Part shown: positions 1 through 6,688 of the stretch, piece after piece
Numbering within the stretch: the stretch's first letter is position 1
Layout: the number at the start of each line of letters is the position of its first letter
Assembly: GCA_030018855.1 (NCBI GenBank)
Contig: JASEHG010000029.1
Location: 1-14,740 of the forward strand
Length of the DNA stretch: 14,740 nucleotides
Direction: 5' to 3'
From: Candidatus Brocadiaceae bacterium
GTDB taxonomy: Bacteria > Planctomycetota > Brocadiia > Brocadiales > Bathyanammoxibiaceae
Made by a program: the position numbers and the translations under genes
The notes under the pieces: generated by a model
Told to the model about the DNA's origin: nothing
Databases searched by the model: none
What the model saw: only the letters and a program-made list of their open reading frames with translations

Positions 1-226
1 ATCCCTGGTAGAGGAAGGGGATGAGATAGTGATAGACATCCCCGCGCGCCGGCTGGAACTGAACGTCCCTGAGAATATCCTGAAGAGACGCAGGGAGGGG
101 TGGAAGCCCATCAGGCCCGAGGTAAACGGGTATCTGGCCAGGTATGCAAGATTGGTAGGCTCTGCCCATAGGGGAGCGGTGCTGGAGGTAGGTAGCACCG
201 ACAGGCGTTTAAAAGTTACTCCCTGA
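1..226 (+). CDS. ilvD: Dihydroxy-acid dehydratase, C-terminal fragment (5' end outside window)
   Basis: The reading frame is open from base 2 and ends at TGA 224-226, giving the last 74 residues. It contains the C-terminal signature of IlvD/Edd dehydratases: an LVEEGDEIVIDIPARRLEL stretch, a WKP motif and then GYLARYARLVGSAHRGAVL. IlvD is an Fe-S enzyme of branched-chain amino acid synthesis that dehydrates 2,3-dihydroxy-isovalerate and 2,3-dihydroxy-3-methylvalerate. After the usual GAVL end there is a short extra tail of about a dozen residues. The ATG at 29 is internal, since the conserved sequence continues upstream of it. The catalytic and cluster-binding part lies outside the window, so only family membership can be judged. 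Edd (phosphogluconate dehydratase) is the alternative, but the GYLARYARLV end fits IlvD better. Confidence 0.9.
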   Translation, partial: SLVEEGDEIVIDIPARRLELNVPENILKRRREGWKPIRPEVNGYLARYARLVGSAHRGAVLEVGSTDRRLKVTP

Positions 227-266
227 TGGACACAAACGTAGGGCCTAAAAGTATCACAAGACACCT

Positions 267-282
267 CCAGGCGTTTGCCTGG
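267..282 (+). terminator. Perfect 6-bp hairpin between ilvD and tRNA-Gln; possible terminator or tRNA leader stem
   Basis: CCAGGC (267-272) and GCCTGG (277-282) form a perfect 6-bp stem around a GTTT loop. No T-run follows, so a standard intrinsic terminator is doubtful. The stem ends 3 bases before the tRNA, so it could instead be part of the pre-tRNA leader. The hairpin is seen in the sequence; its role is inferred. Confidence 0.3.
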
Positions 283-285
283 CAT

Positions 286-360
286 TACCCGGTAGTGTAA
301 TTGGTAACACTAGAGATTTTGGTTCTCTTATTGGAGGTTCGAGTCCTCCCCGGGTAGCCA
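286..360 (+). tRNA. tRNA-Gln, anticodon UUG, CCA encoded
   Basis: A complete cloverleaf can be folded by eye. The acceptor stem is TACCCGG (286-292) with CCGGGTA (350-356). The D stem is GTGT (295-298) with ACAC (307-310), and its loop holds GG. The anticodon stem is AGAGA (312-316) with TCTCT (324-328), and the 7-base loop gives anticodon TTG at 319-321. The T stem is GGAGG (333-337) with CCTCC (345-349) around a TTCGAGT loop. The discriminator is G357 and CCA (358-360) is encoded. A U1-A72 first pair with discriminator G73 is typical of bacterial tRNA-Gln. It reads CAA and, by wobble, CAG. Confidence 0.97.
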
Positions 361-371
361 CCTAATCCACC

Positions 372-400
372 GAATGTAGGGGCAGGGTTTATCCCTGCCC
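372..400 (+). repeat. REP-like palindromic unit with 8-bp GC-rich hairpin downstream of tRNA-Gln
   Basis: GGGCAGGG (380-387) and CCCTGCCC (393-400) pair perfectly over 8 bp around a TTTAT loop, preceded by GAATGTAG. The layout (a short A/T-containing lead followed by a GC palindrome) resembles the dispersed intergenic repeats that start GTAGGGGC in many bacterial genomes. There is no T-run after the stem, only AAAGGGAGAAG, so it is a weak candidate for an intrinsic terminator. The palindrome is seen; the repeat assignment comes from recall of similar elements, and only one copy is present in this window. Confidence 0.45.
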
Positions 401-452
401 AAAGGGAGAAGCAAAAAAGGCAATCGGGTAAAAATGGAAATAACAAGGAAGC

Positions 453-1415
453 GTGCAGAAACCAGGTTATGAACGGACGGCGGTGATACTAGCCGCTGGG
501 AAGGGCACCCGCATGAATTCTCCCTATCCCAAGGTGCTTTTCAAACTGTGTGGCAGGCCCCTCTTGGAATGGGTGGTAAAAGCGGTCAGGGGGGCAGGGA
601 TAGGAAGGGTGATAGTAGTGGTGGGGAGTTATAAGGAGGAGGTGGTAGAGGCAGTGGAGGGGTTGGACGCTGAGTGGGTGGAGCAGTCCCAACAGCTTGG
701 GACTGGCCACGCCCTAAAAGTAGCCAGCCCCCTGTTACGGGGGAATGAGGGAGACGTACTCGTACTATATGGGGACGCGCCGCTGGTGAGGGCCGAGACC
801 TTAAGGGAGTTGTACAGTCTCCACAGTGAGACGCAGGCAGAGGTTACCTTGCTAACTACCTGTCCAGAGGACCCCACAGGGTATGGGAGGGTAATCAGGG
901 ACAGGGAGGGCCACGTGACAAAGATAGTAGAAGAGGTGGACCTCACGGGAGAGGAAAGGCAGGCAAGGGAGGTAAACGCCGGTATATATTGCTTTAAGGC
1001 AGGTCCCCTCTTAAGGGTACTGGAAGGGCTTACCCCGGATAATAAGAAGGGGGAGTACTACTTGACTCAGGTGGTGGAACTACTTAACGGTAGGGGTGCG
1101 AGGGTAGAGACCATGTCCATAGCTAACGCCAGGGAACTCCTTGGAATAAACTCCCAGGCTGATTTGGCCAGACTTTCCCAGATAGCCTGTGAGGAGACCT
1201 TGAGACGTATTATGGATAATGGAGTCACGGTGATAGCCCCTTCCAGCACCTTCGTAGAAGAGGGGGCGGAGATAGGAGCGGGTACGGTTTTATATCCCTT
1301 TACCTACGTCAGTAAAGGGACAGTAGTTGGCAAGGGGTGCCGTGTAGGACCCTTTGTGTATCTGAAGGAAGGTACCATACTTGGGGATGGTGCCGAAATA
1401 GGTCCAAATCTCTAA
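453..1415 (+). CDS. glmU: GlmU-type UDP-GlcNAc pyrophosphorylase lacking the acetyltransferase half
   Basis: The N-terminal half is a typical GlmU nucleotidyltransferase, which makes UDP-GlcNAc from UTP and GlcNAc-1-phosphate. It shows LAAGKGTRM at residues 13-21, the lysine of PKV at 27, then QQLGTGHA, LYGDAPLV, GYGRVI, EVNAGIY and GEYYLTQVV. From about residue 250 a left-handed beta-helix begins (hexapeptide repeats such as AEIGAGTVL and CRVGPFVYL), but the protein stops at residue 320. E. coli GlmU has about 456 residues, and its acetyltransferase residues (R333, K351, H363) lie in the missing part. Only 31 bp separate the stop from prs and they hold no remnant, so this is not a simple frameshift. 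The GTG start at 453 follows AAGGA, and an in-frame stop at 441 rules out an earlier start. Uridylyltransferase activity is likely; acetyltransferase activity is not. Confidence 0.88.
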   Translation: MQKPGYERTAVILAAGKGTRMNSPYPKVLFKLCGRPLLEWVVKAVRGAGIGRVIVVVGSYKEEVVEAVEGLDAEWVEQSQQLGTGHALKVASPLLRGNEGDVLVLYGDAPLVRAETLRELYSLHSETQAEVTLLTTCPEDPTGYGRVIRDREGHVTKIVEEVDLTGEERQAREVNAGIYCFKAGPLLRVLEGLTPDNKKGEYYLTQVVELLNGRGARVETMSIANARELLGINSQADLARLSQIACEETLRRIMDNGVTVIAPSSTFVEEGAEIGAGTVLYPFTYVSKGTVVGKGCRVGPFVYLKEGTILGDGAEIGPNL

Positions 1416-1446
1416 GAGTCTTTTTAAATATTAAGAGAGTGAAGAT

Positions 1447-2415
1447 ATGGATTCCAAGATGCTTGTAGAGGGGTTAGATAGTCTGAAGATTTTCACTGGG
1501 AATTCTAATTCCGCCCTGGCCCAGAAGATTTGCGACTACTTAGACATACCCCTGGGGGATGCCTATCTCGGTCGGTTCCCGGACGGGGAGATAGACGTGA
1601 AAGTAAACGAGGATATAAGGGGTGCAGACGTCTTTCTGGTCCAATCAGTATGTCCTCCTGTAAATGAGAACCTGATGGAGTTGCTCATACTGATTGACTG
1701 TATAAAGAGGGCCTCTGCGGCAAGGATTACGGCGGTTATCCCTTATTACGGATATGCCAGGAAAGACCGTAAGGATGAGGGCAGGGTACCCATTACTGCC
1801 AAACTGGTGGCCAACCTCATCACCAAGGCAGGGGTGGACAGGGTGCTGGCCATGGACCTCCATGCGGCACAGATTCAGGGCTTCTTTGACCTCCCCGTAG
1901 ACCACATCTATGCCTTCCCCGTGCTGGCTAACTACTATAAGGAACTAGAAATCCCCGACGCAGTGGTAGTCTCCCCGGACGTGGGAGGGATAAAGATTGC
2001 CAAGGCCTATTCTAAGAAATTGAATATAAGGATGGCCGTGGTGGACAAGAGGAGGATAGGACCAGAGGAGACGGAGATAGGATTCGTTATTGGGGAGGTG
2101 GAAGGGAAGAACATAATCATGATAGATGACATAATAGCCACAGGAGGTTCCATAGCACAGGCCGCTAAGGTACTCAGGGAGAAAGGCGCTAAGGACATTT
2201 ATGTGGGTACTACCCATGCGATCCTGTGTGGTTCTGCGGCAGAAAAGTTGGCCGCGGCCCCGATAAAGGAGATAGCCATTACGGACACCGTCCCCCTGAA
2301 CGATAGGGCCAAGTCCCTGGGTAAGAAGATAAAGGTGTTGTCCATAGCGGAACTCCTGGGCGAGGCTATCAGGAGGATTCACACAAACCAGTCTGTCAGT
2401 GCACTTTTTGTCTAG
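1447..2415 (+). CDS. prs: Ribose-phosphate pyrophosphokinase (PRPP synthetase, class I type)
   Basis: This 322-residue protein makes PRPP from ribose-5-phosphate and ATP, feeding purine, pyrimidine, histidine and tryptophan synthesis. Signatures run in order: KIFTGNSNSALAQ near the N-terminus; RFPDGEI; the ATP-binding flexible loop YYGYARKDRK; the GRVPITAKLVANL segment; AMDLHAAQIQGFF with the conserved histidine; SPDVGGIKIAKAY; and the PRPP signature MIDDIIATGGS. It ends HTNQSVSALFV, matching the usual xxSISxLF C-terminus. The length is normal. The ATG at 1447 is preceded by a weak GAGAG-type ribosome site; an in-frame ATG at 1459 has none. prs-rplY-pth is a common bacterial gene order, and rplY starts 12 bases after the stop. 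Confidence 0.97.
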   Translation: MDSKMLVEGLDSLKIFTGNSNSALAQKICDYLDIPLGDAYLGRFPDGEIDVKVNEDIRGADVFLVQSVCPPVNENLMELLILIDCIKRASAARITAVIPYYGYARKDRKDEGRVPITAKLVANLITKAGVDRVLAMDLHAAQIQGFFDLPVDHIYAFPVLANYYKELEIPDAVVVSPDVGGIKIAKAYSKKLNIRMAVVDKRRIGPEETEIGFVIGEVEGKNIIMIDDIIATGGSIAQAAKVLREKGAKDIYVGTTHAILCGSAAEKLAAAPIKEIAITDTVPLNDRAKSLGKKIKVLSIAELLGEAIRRIHTNQSVSALFV

Positions 2416-2427
2416 AGGGAGAGAGGG

Positions 2428-3078
2428 ATGGCAAGTAACGTATTAACGGTAGAAACAAGGGACCTTTTGGGTTCCAGGGGTTCCAGGAGGTTAAGGCGGA
2501 CTGGGAAGGTCCCGGTGGTCTTGTATGGATTGAGGAAGGACAATATCGTCCTCTTAACGGCGGAAAGGGCACTGAAGGAGGTGCTCAAGTCTGGGGCAAG
2601 GATAGTCAGCCTCCGTTGGGATAACCAGGAGGAAATGGCCCTATTAAAGGATTTACAGTACGATGCCATGGGCCGGGAGATACTCCACGCAGACTTTGTG
2701 CGCATTGCCATGGACAAGCGTATAGAGTTGAGGGTCCACCTGGAGTTGAAAGGCACCCCCGTTGGTGTGACGGAAGGAGGGGTTCTGGAACAGACCTTAA
2801 GGGAAGTACTTGTGGAATGTCTACCCACCGCCATTCCAGATAAATTATTTGCAGACGTCTCCGGGTTAAAGGTGGGAGACTCCCTTACCTTAAAGGGTGT
2901 TTCACTCCCTTCCGGGGTGAAGCTTGTCCATGAGAACCTGGACATCCCTGTGGCCATAGTGAGGAAGCCCGTGGAGGAGGTGGCTAAACCTGCCGTGGAA
3001 GAAGAGGAGGCCGCAAAAGAGCCCGAAGTAATTACCAGGAAACCTAAGGAAGGAGAGGAGGCAGAAGAAGAGAAGTAA
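2428..3078 (+). CDS. rplY: 50S ribosomal protein bL25, long Ctc/TL5 form
   Basis: This 216-residue protein is the two-domain Ctc form of bL25, which binds 5S rRNA. The N-terminal 5S-binding domain spans about residues 1-95 (VETRDLLGSRGSRRLRRTGK, VPVVLYG, then ILHADFVRI). The beta-rich TL5 domain follows (VHLELKGTPVGVTEGGVLEQ, LREVLVECLPTAIP, GLKVGDSLTL). A low-complexity acidic tail of Glu, Lys and Ala from about residue 185 is typical of the long form. The ATG is preceded by the purine-rich AGAGGGAGAGAGGG, which begins at the prs stop codon. The TAA stop (3076-3078) lies inside the first unit of the repeat element that fills the gap to pth, so the present 3' end may have been set by that element. 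Confidence 0.95.
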   Translation: MASNVLTVETRDLLGSRGSRRLRRTGKVPVVLYGLRKDNIVLLTAERALKEVLKSGARIVSLRWDNQEEMALLKDLQYDAMGREILHADFVRIAMDKRIELRVHLELKGTPVGVTEGGVLEQTLREVLVECLPTAIPDKLFADVSGLKVGDSLTLKGVSLPSGVKLVHENLDIPVAIVRKPVEEVAKPAVEEEEAAKEPEVITRKPKEGEEAEEEK

Positions 3079-3158
3079 GCAGTACGAAGTAAGCAGTAAG
3101 CAGAAGGTACTTTCGCCTGCCTACTGTCTGCTGTCTACTGTCTACTGCCTACTGTCCT
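3072..3158. repeat. Inverted array of heptamer repeats filling the rplY-pth gap
   Basis: The left arm has two near-identical 14-mers, GAAGTAAGCAGTAC (3072-3085) and GAAGTAAGCAGTAA (3086-3099). The right arm has five tandem heptamers of form CTRCTGY: CTACTGT 3121, CTGCTGT 3128, CTACTGT 3135, CTACTGC 3142 and CTACTGT 3149. The arms are imperfect inverse complements; for example AGTAAGCAG pairs with CTGCCTACT with one mismatch in nine. About 15 bases around 3103-3115 form the loop. The element includes the rplY stop codon and ends directly at the pth ATG, leaving pth without a recognisable ribosome site. It could act as an attenuating or processing hairpin in the mRNA, or be a dispersed repeat family; this window cannot tell. 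Confidence 0.8.
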
Positions 3159-3713
3159 ATGAAGATAGTAGTGGGTCTCGGGAATCCAGGTCCTAAGTAT
3201 GGTAGGACCAGGCACAATATGGGTTTTATGGTAGTGGATAAATTGGCGGAGAGGTTAGGGGTAAAGGTGGAGAGCAAGAGGTTCCATGCCCTGGTGGGCG
3301 AGAAGGTAGTAGATGGAGAGACCGTCCTTTTGGTAAAACCTCTTACCTATGTCAATGAGAGTGGCCGTACGGTGAGGGAACTCCAGAAAAACTACTCTTG
3401 TCCTGTGGACTCAATAATGGTAATCTGTGATGACCTGAACCTACCCCTGGGCAAGTTGAGGATAAGGAGAAGAGGTTCCAGTGGTGGACATAATGGGCTA
3501 GAGTCCATTATTTCTTGTCTGGAAAGCAAGGACTTCCCCCGCCTGAGGGTAGGCATTGGCCACCCCCTCCATGGGGAGGCCAGGGAATACGTCCTCTCCC
3601 CCTTTCTAAAGGAGGAGAAGGAGGAACTGGAGGGTGCATTAGAGAGGGCCAACGAGGCCCTGCTGGATTGGATAAGAGGGGGAGTAGAGGAGTGCATGAA
3701 GAGGTTTAACTAG
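3159..3713 (+). CDS. pth: Peptidyl-tRNA hydrolase
   Basis: Pth cleaves the ester bond of peptidyl-tRNAs that drop off ribosomes, recycling tRNA in the cytosol. This 184-residue protein has the family's usual length. It begins KIVVGLGNPGPKYGRTRHNMGF, with the substrate-binding Asn at residue 9 and the catalytic His at 19. LLVKPLTYVNESG follows, then VICDDLNLPLGKLRIRRRGS with the conserved aspartate pair, and GGHNGLESI. The only plausible start is the ATG at 3159. No Shine-Dalgarno sequence precedes it, because the heptamer array runs up to the start codon. Initiation may therefore depend on coupling to rplY or on an unusual leader. The next gene, rpsF, starts 69 bases after the stop. Confidence 0.96.
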   Translation: MKIVVGLGNPGPKYGRTRHNMGFMVVDKLAERLGVKVESKRFHALVGEKVVDGETVLLVKPLTYVNESGRTVRELQKNYSCPVDSIMVICDDLNLPLGKLRIRRRGSSGGHNGLESIISCLESKDFPRLRVGIGHPLHGEAREYVLSPFLKEEKEELEGALERANEALLDWIRGGVEECMKRFN

Positions 3714-3766
3714 CGGCCAAAGCGAAGGGCCTGTCTTCTATCAAAGCAAAGGATTAGAACGGCACC

Positions 3767-3774
3767 AGGAGGAG
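3767..3774 (+). promoter_or_regulatory. Strong ribosome binding site setting the TTG start of rpsF
   Basis: AGGAGGAG at 3767-3774 lies 8 bases before TTG 3783. This supports TTG rather than the in-frame ATG at 3801, which would delete the conserved MRTYEAM start of bS6. The 13-mer CCAGGAGGAGTAA that contains it recurs exactly before rpsB (13733-13745). Confidence 0.8.
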
Positions 3775-3782
3775 TAAATAGC

Positions 3783-4124
3783 TTGAGAACCTATGAGGCG
3801 ATGTTTCTCATTGACAACAACGTGGCCAGCAATGACTGGGACGGTGCGGTAAAACGCGTACAGGAAGTCATTCAAAAATGTGGAGCCAAGGTATTAAGTA
3901 CGGAGAAATGGGCAGAAAGGAAGTTGGCCTATAAAATAGGCCCCCACAAGAGAGGCACCTATATGCTGGTATATCTTGAGGCACCAATGGGGTCTATTGT
4001 CTCCATACGGAGGGAGTGTCAACTCTCTGAGATTATCGTCAGGAATCTTATACTGAAGGTGGAAAAGAAGCCGGAACCACCCGTTGTGGGACAGCCCCCT
4101 CGTCCTCTGGCGGTAACTACCTAA
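3783..4124 (+). CDS. rpsF: 30S ribosomal protein bS6
   Basis: This 113-residue protein begins MRTYEAMFLIDNN, the hallmark bS6 start, and continues with KVLSTEKWAERKLAYKIGPHKRGTYMLVYLEAP and the IVRNLILKV strand. bS6 pairs with bS18 on the 30S platform. A proline-rich tail of about 20 residues follows the ferredoxin-like fold. The start is TTG at 3783, supported by a strong ribosome site. It opens the classical bS6-SSB-bS18-bL9-DnaB cluster. In several bacteria the bS6:bS18 complex binds its own mRNA leader; I looked for a clear CCG-bulge hairpin in 3714-3782 and could not make a convincing one. A 32-base gap leads to ssb. Confidence 0.95.
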   Translation: MRTYEAMFLIDNNVASNDWDGAVKRVQEVIQKCGAKVLSTEKWAERKLAYKIGPHKRGTYMLVYLEAPMGSIVSIRRECQLSEIIVRNLILKVEKKPEPPVVGQPPRPLAVTT

Positions 4125-4156
4125 AAATAAGGTTTAAAGTGGAGGGTTGAAAGACT

Positions 4157-4567
4157 ATGGCTAGCCTGAACAAGGTATTCTTGATGGGTAATCTGACTCG
4201 TGACCCTGAGCTACGCTACACCCCCCAGGGGACGGCCGTAGTTGCCTTTGGTATGGCTATCAACAGGAGGTGGACCAGTCCCACGGGGGAAGCCAAGGAA
4301 GAGGTCTGCTTTGTAGACGTGAGTATGTTTGGCCGTCGGGCAGAGGTCATAAGCGAATATTTCTCTAAGGGCAACCCTATATTAGTAGAGGGGAGGCTTC
4401 AGTTTCAACAGTGGGAGTCCAAAGAAGGACAGAAACGGAATGCCCTGAAGGTCGTAGCTGAGAATTTTGAGTTCGTGGGGGCCACAAAGAAGCGTCCCCC
4501 TGAGACAGGAGTGGAGCCAACCACTCCCAGAAAATCAGACATCAACGAGGAGGAGATACCCTTTTAA
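4157..4567 (+). CDS. ssb: Single-stranded DNA-binding protein
   Basis: SSB coats single-stranded DNA in replication and repair and recruits partners through its C-terminal tip. The OB fold covers about residues 1-105: MASLNKVFLMGNLTRDPELRY, then VAFGMAINRRW, VDVSMFGRRAEV, KGNPILVEGRLQFQQW and NALKVVAENFEFVG. A short linker leads to the acidic tip DINEEEIPF, equivalent to DDDIPF in E. coli. The linker is short, giving 136 residues. Its place between rpsF and rpsR is conserved in many bacteria. The GAG GAG GAG codons of the acidic tip (around 4547-4555) also supply the only purine-rich ribosome-site candidate for rpsR. Confidence 0.97.
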   Translation: MASLNKVFLMGNLTRDPELRYTPQGTAVVAFGMAINRRWTSPTGEAKEEVCFVDVSMFGRRAEVISEYFSKGNPILVEGRLQFQQWESKEGQKRNALKVVAENFEFVGATKKRPPETGVEPTTPRKSDINEEEIPF

Positions 4568-4570
4568 GCC

Positions 4571-4813
4571 ATGCGAGAAAGAAGAGAGGACACGATAAAG
4601 AGGTTTTCAAAATTTAATAAAAAATGCCGCTTCTGCAGGATGGGGATAAAAGAAATAGATTACAAGGACTTGCCTAACCTACAGAAACTTACTGGTTCTC
4701 AGGGAAAGCTTTATTCTAGAAAGCGTTCGGGGAATTGCGCCAGGCATCAACGCTCTACCATAATGGCCTTAAAGAGGGCTAGATTTTTGGCCCTCTTGCC
4801 ATATTCGGCTTAG
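4571..4813 (+). CDS. rpsR: 30S ribosomal protein bS18, zinc-binding (C+) form
   Basis: This 80-residue protein is recognised by CRFC, then IDYKDLPNLQKLTGSQGKLYSRKRSG and the ALKRARFLALLPY end. It binds bS6 and 16S rRNA on the 30S platform. Four possible zinc ligands are kept: Cys19 and Cys22 (CRFC), then Cys56 and His59 (CARH). This marks it as the C+ form; many bacteria instead carry a Cys-free version. The ATG lies 3 bases after the ssb stop. The best ribosome site is GAGGAGGAG inside the ssb 3' end, about 15 bases upstream, so translation may be coupled to ssb. Confidence 0.96.
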   Translation: MRERREDTIKRFSKFNKKCRFCRMGIKEIDYKDLPNLQKLTGSQGKLYSRKRSGNCARHQRSTIMALKRARFLALLPYSA

Positions 4814-4828
4814 GAGGGGGGGACACCA

Positions 4829-5275
4829 ATGCAGGTAATCCTGATGAGGGACGTAGAAAAACTGGGTAGCGTGGGGGACGTAGTGGACGTCACCAATGGC
4901 TATGCCAGAAACTATCTCTTGCCCAGGGGACTAGTTGCCCTCGTAAGCCCAGCCAAGGTGCAAGAGGCACAGATTAGAAAGAAAAAGGAAGATGTCAAGA
5001 GGGAAACGGAGAAGAAAGACCTCCAATCTATGGCCCAGGGGCTCTCCGGGCAGGAATTCACCCTCAGGGCAAAGGCCACAGACGAGGGGAAGCTCTTTGG
5101 TTCCATAAGTCCAGGCGTTATAACCCAGGAACTTTCCAGAAAGGGTTATACGGTAGAGGAATCGGCCGTGGCCCTGGAAGAGAACATAAAGGAGTGCGGC
5201 ACTTATACCGTCCACCTTAAGTTCCCACATGGCGTCACGGCCCAAATAAAACTCTCTGTCACAAAGGAAGAGTGA
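4829..5275 (+). CDS. rplI: 50S ribosomal protein bL9
   Basis: At 148 residues this is normal for bL9. The N-terminal rRNA-binding domain reads MQVILMRDVEKLGSVGDVVD, then the signature GYARNYLLPRGLA-like segment (here GYARNYLLPRGLVAL). A charged helical connector (about residues 42-72) leads to the C-terminal domain with DEGKLFGSISPGVI and VHLKFPHGVTAQIKLSV. bL9 reaches from the L1 stalk region and affects frame maintenance. AGGAGG (4812-4817) overlaps the rpsR stop codon and lies 11 bases from the ATG. It keeps the conserved order before dnaB. Confidence 0.97.
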   Translation: MQVILMRDVEKLGSVGDVVDVTNGYARNYLLPRGLVALVSPAKVQEAQIRKKKEDVKRETEKKDLQSMAQGLSGQEFTLRAKATDEGKLFGSISPGVITQELSRKGYTVEESAVALEENIKECGTYTVHLKFPHGVTAQIKLSVTKEE

Positions 5276-5317
5276 TTTTGGATACCGTAACCCGCAATAC
5301 GGGACAGTGATATAAAA

Positions 5318-6646
5318 ATGGCCATAGAGTTGATAGAAAAATCACCACCCCACAGTGTTGAGGCGGAGGCAAGCCTATTGGGGGCGATGTTACTAGACAA
5401 TGGGGTAATAGATATCGCCATACAGTACCTTAACAAGGACAGTTTCTACAAGACTGCACACAAGGAACTCTTTCAGACTGTAGTGGAACTCCATGAGAAG
5501 GGGCAGGCTGTGGACCTCGTACTCCTTAAGGAGGAATTAAGGCGTAAGGGGACCATGGACCAGGTAGGGGGACTGGAATACCTGATGGAGTTAGAGGAGG
5601 CCGTCCCTGCCATAGAAAATGCCGAGTACTACGCCAAATTGGTAAGGGACAGTTCCATTATGAGGGGGTTAGTAGAGGTAGCGGCAAAGATTCAGAAAGA
5701 GGTATACGACAGCAAAGAAGACCTGGACGAAATCCTGGACAAATCTGAAAGGCTTATCTTTGAACTAGCCCAGAAGAAGTTCAGTAAGGAGACAACCCAT
5801 ATTGCCGACCTTATCAGTGAGACCTTCCACATACTACAAAAAGGGGAAGAAGGAAAGCTCACAGGGCTATCCACGGGCTTCAAGGACCTCAATGACCTTA
5901 CCTGCGGACTACAACCCTCTCAGCTAATAGTGGTAGCAGGAAGGCCCAGTATGGGTAAGACCAGTTTTGTACTGAATGTCATAGAACACGTGGCGGTGAT
6001 GGAGAAGTCACCGGCAGCGTTTTTCTCCCTTGAGATGGCGGCCCAGCAGATTGTACAGAACATGCTCTGCAGTTGGGCCAAGTTGAATGCCCACCAGGTT
6101 CGCAAGAGGGGCATTTCTAGAGATGAATGGACCAAGCTTACTACGGCCGCCGACTTCCTTACAAACGCCCCTATCTTTGTGGATGACAGCCCCGGGCTTA
6201 CCCTCATAGAACTCAGGGCTAAGGCCCGCAGGCTGAAGGCCCAAAAAGGGATAAAACTAGTGGCAGTGGACTACTTGCAACTCCTGCAACCTCCCAGGGC
6301 CGAAAACCGCCAACAAGAGGTCTCCATCATCTCCAGGGGACTAAAGTCCCTGGCAATGGAATTAGAAATCCCTGTCATAGCAGTCTCCCAGTTGAACCGA
6401 GCCGTAGAGTCCAGGGAAGACCGTAAACCCAGGTTGTCCGACCTCAGGGAATCAGGCGCCATTGAGCAAGACGCAGACTTGGTACTCCTCCTTCACAGGG
6501 AAGGATTCTACGACCCGGAGAAGAACCCTGGACTAACCGAAGTGATAATAGCTAAACAAAGAAATGGCCCCCCCGGTACAGTGAAGCTCACCTTCCTAAC
6601 GGAGTGCATGCGTTTTGAGAGTGCCGCTTGTCATGAGGATTTATGA
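5318..6646 (+). CDS. dnaB: Replicative DNA helicase DnaB
   Basis: DnaB is the ring helicase that unwinds DNA at the replication fork. The 442-residue protein has the N-terminal primase-interacting domain (PPHSVEAEASLLGAMLLDN onward) and a RecA-like motor from about residue 180. Walker A is GRPSMGKTS at 208-216, with Lys214. Walker B is VAVDYLQLL with Asp318. SQLNRAVESREDRKPRLSDL and SGAIEQDADLVLLLHRE hold the arginine finger and sensor regions, and IIAKQRNGPPGTVKLTF ends the fold. There is no intein: Walker A and the downstream motifs are continuous. Only a weak GGGACA precedes the ATG. A 42-base spacer with a small CCCG/CGGG hairpin separates it from rplI. It closes the replication/translation cluster, and bamA starts 42 bases later. 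Confidence 0.97.
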   Translation: MAIELIEKSPPHSVEAEASLLGAMLLDNGVIDIAIQYLNKDSFYKTAHKELFQTVVELHEKGQAVDLVLLKEELRRKGTMDQVGGLEYLMELEEAVPAIENAEYYAKLVRDSSIMRGLVEVAAKIQKEVYDSKEDLDEILDKSERLIFELAQKKFSKETTHIADLISETFHILQKGEEGKLTGLSTGFKDLNDLTCGLQPSQLIVVAGRPSMGKTSFVLNVIEHVAVMEKSPAAFFSLEMAAQQIVQNMLCSWAKLNAHQVRKRGISRDEWTKLTTAADFLTNAPIFVDDSPGLTLIELRAKARRLKAQKGIKLVAVDYLQLLQPPRAENRQQEVSIISRGLKSLAMELEIPVIAVSQLNRAVESREDRKPRLSDLRESGAIEQDADLVLLLHREGFYDPEKNPGLTEVIIAKQRNGPPGTVKLTFLTECMRFESAACHEDL

Positions 6647-6688
6647 AGAAGGTCATGCCGTAGACAGATTCACCCAGGCGAACATGGA

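Noticed and set aside
227..257. Promoter for tRNA-Gln starting at TGGACA
   Set aside because: No acceptable -10 hexamer lies at 16-18 bases; the best candidate, TATCAC, needs a 19-base spacer.
2412..2957. 181-residue open frame on the - strand opposite rplY
   Set aside because: It lies fully opposite a clear bL25 gene, is rich in Ser/Thr/Leu as antisense frames of such codon use tend to be, and matches no family I know.
3714..3766. Possible bS6:bS18 autoregulatory leader upstream of rpsF
   Set aside because: I could not find a convincing paired structure with a CCG bulge; a covariance-model search would decide.
5285..5303. Small hairpin before dnaB (CCGTA/TACGG or CCCG/CGGG)
   Set aside because: The stems are only 4-5 bp with no T-run; such pairs occur often by chance.
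6643..6663. ATG overlapping the dnaB stop (ATGA), possible coupled start
   Set aside because: It opens a six-codon frame (MKKVMP) ending at TAG and is out of frame with bamA.
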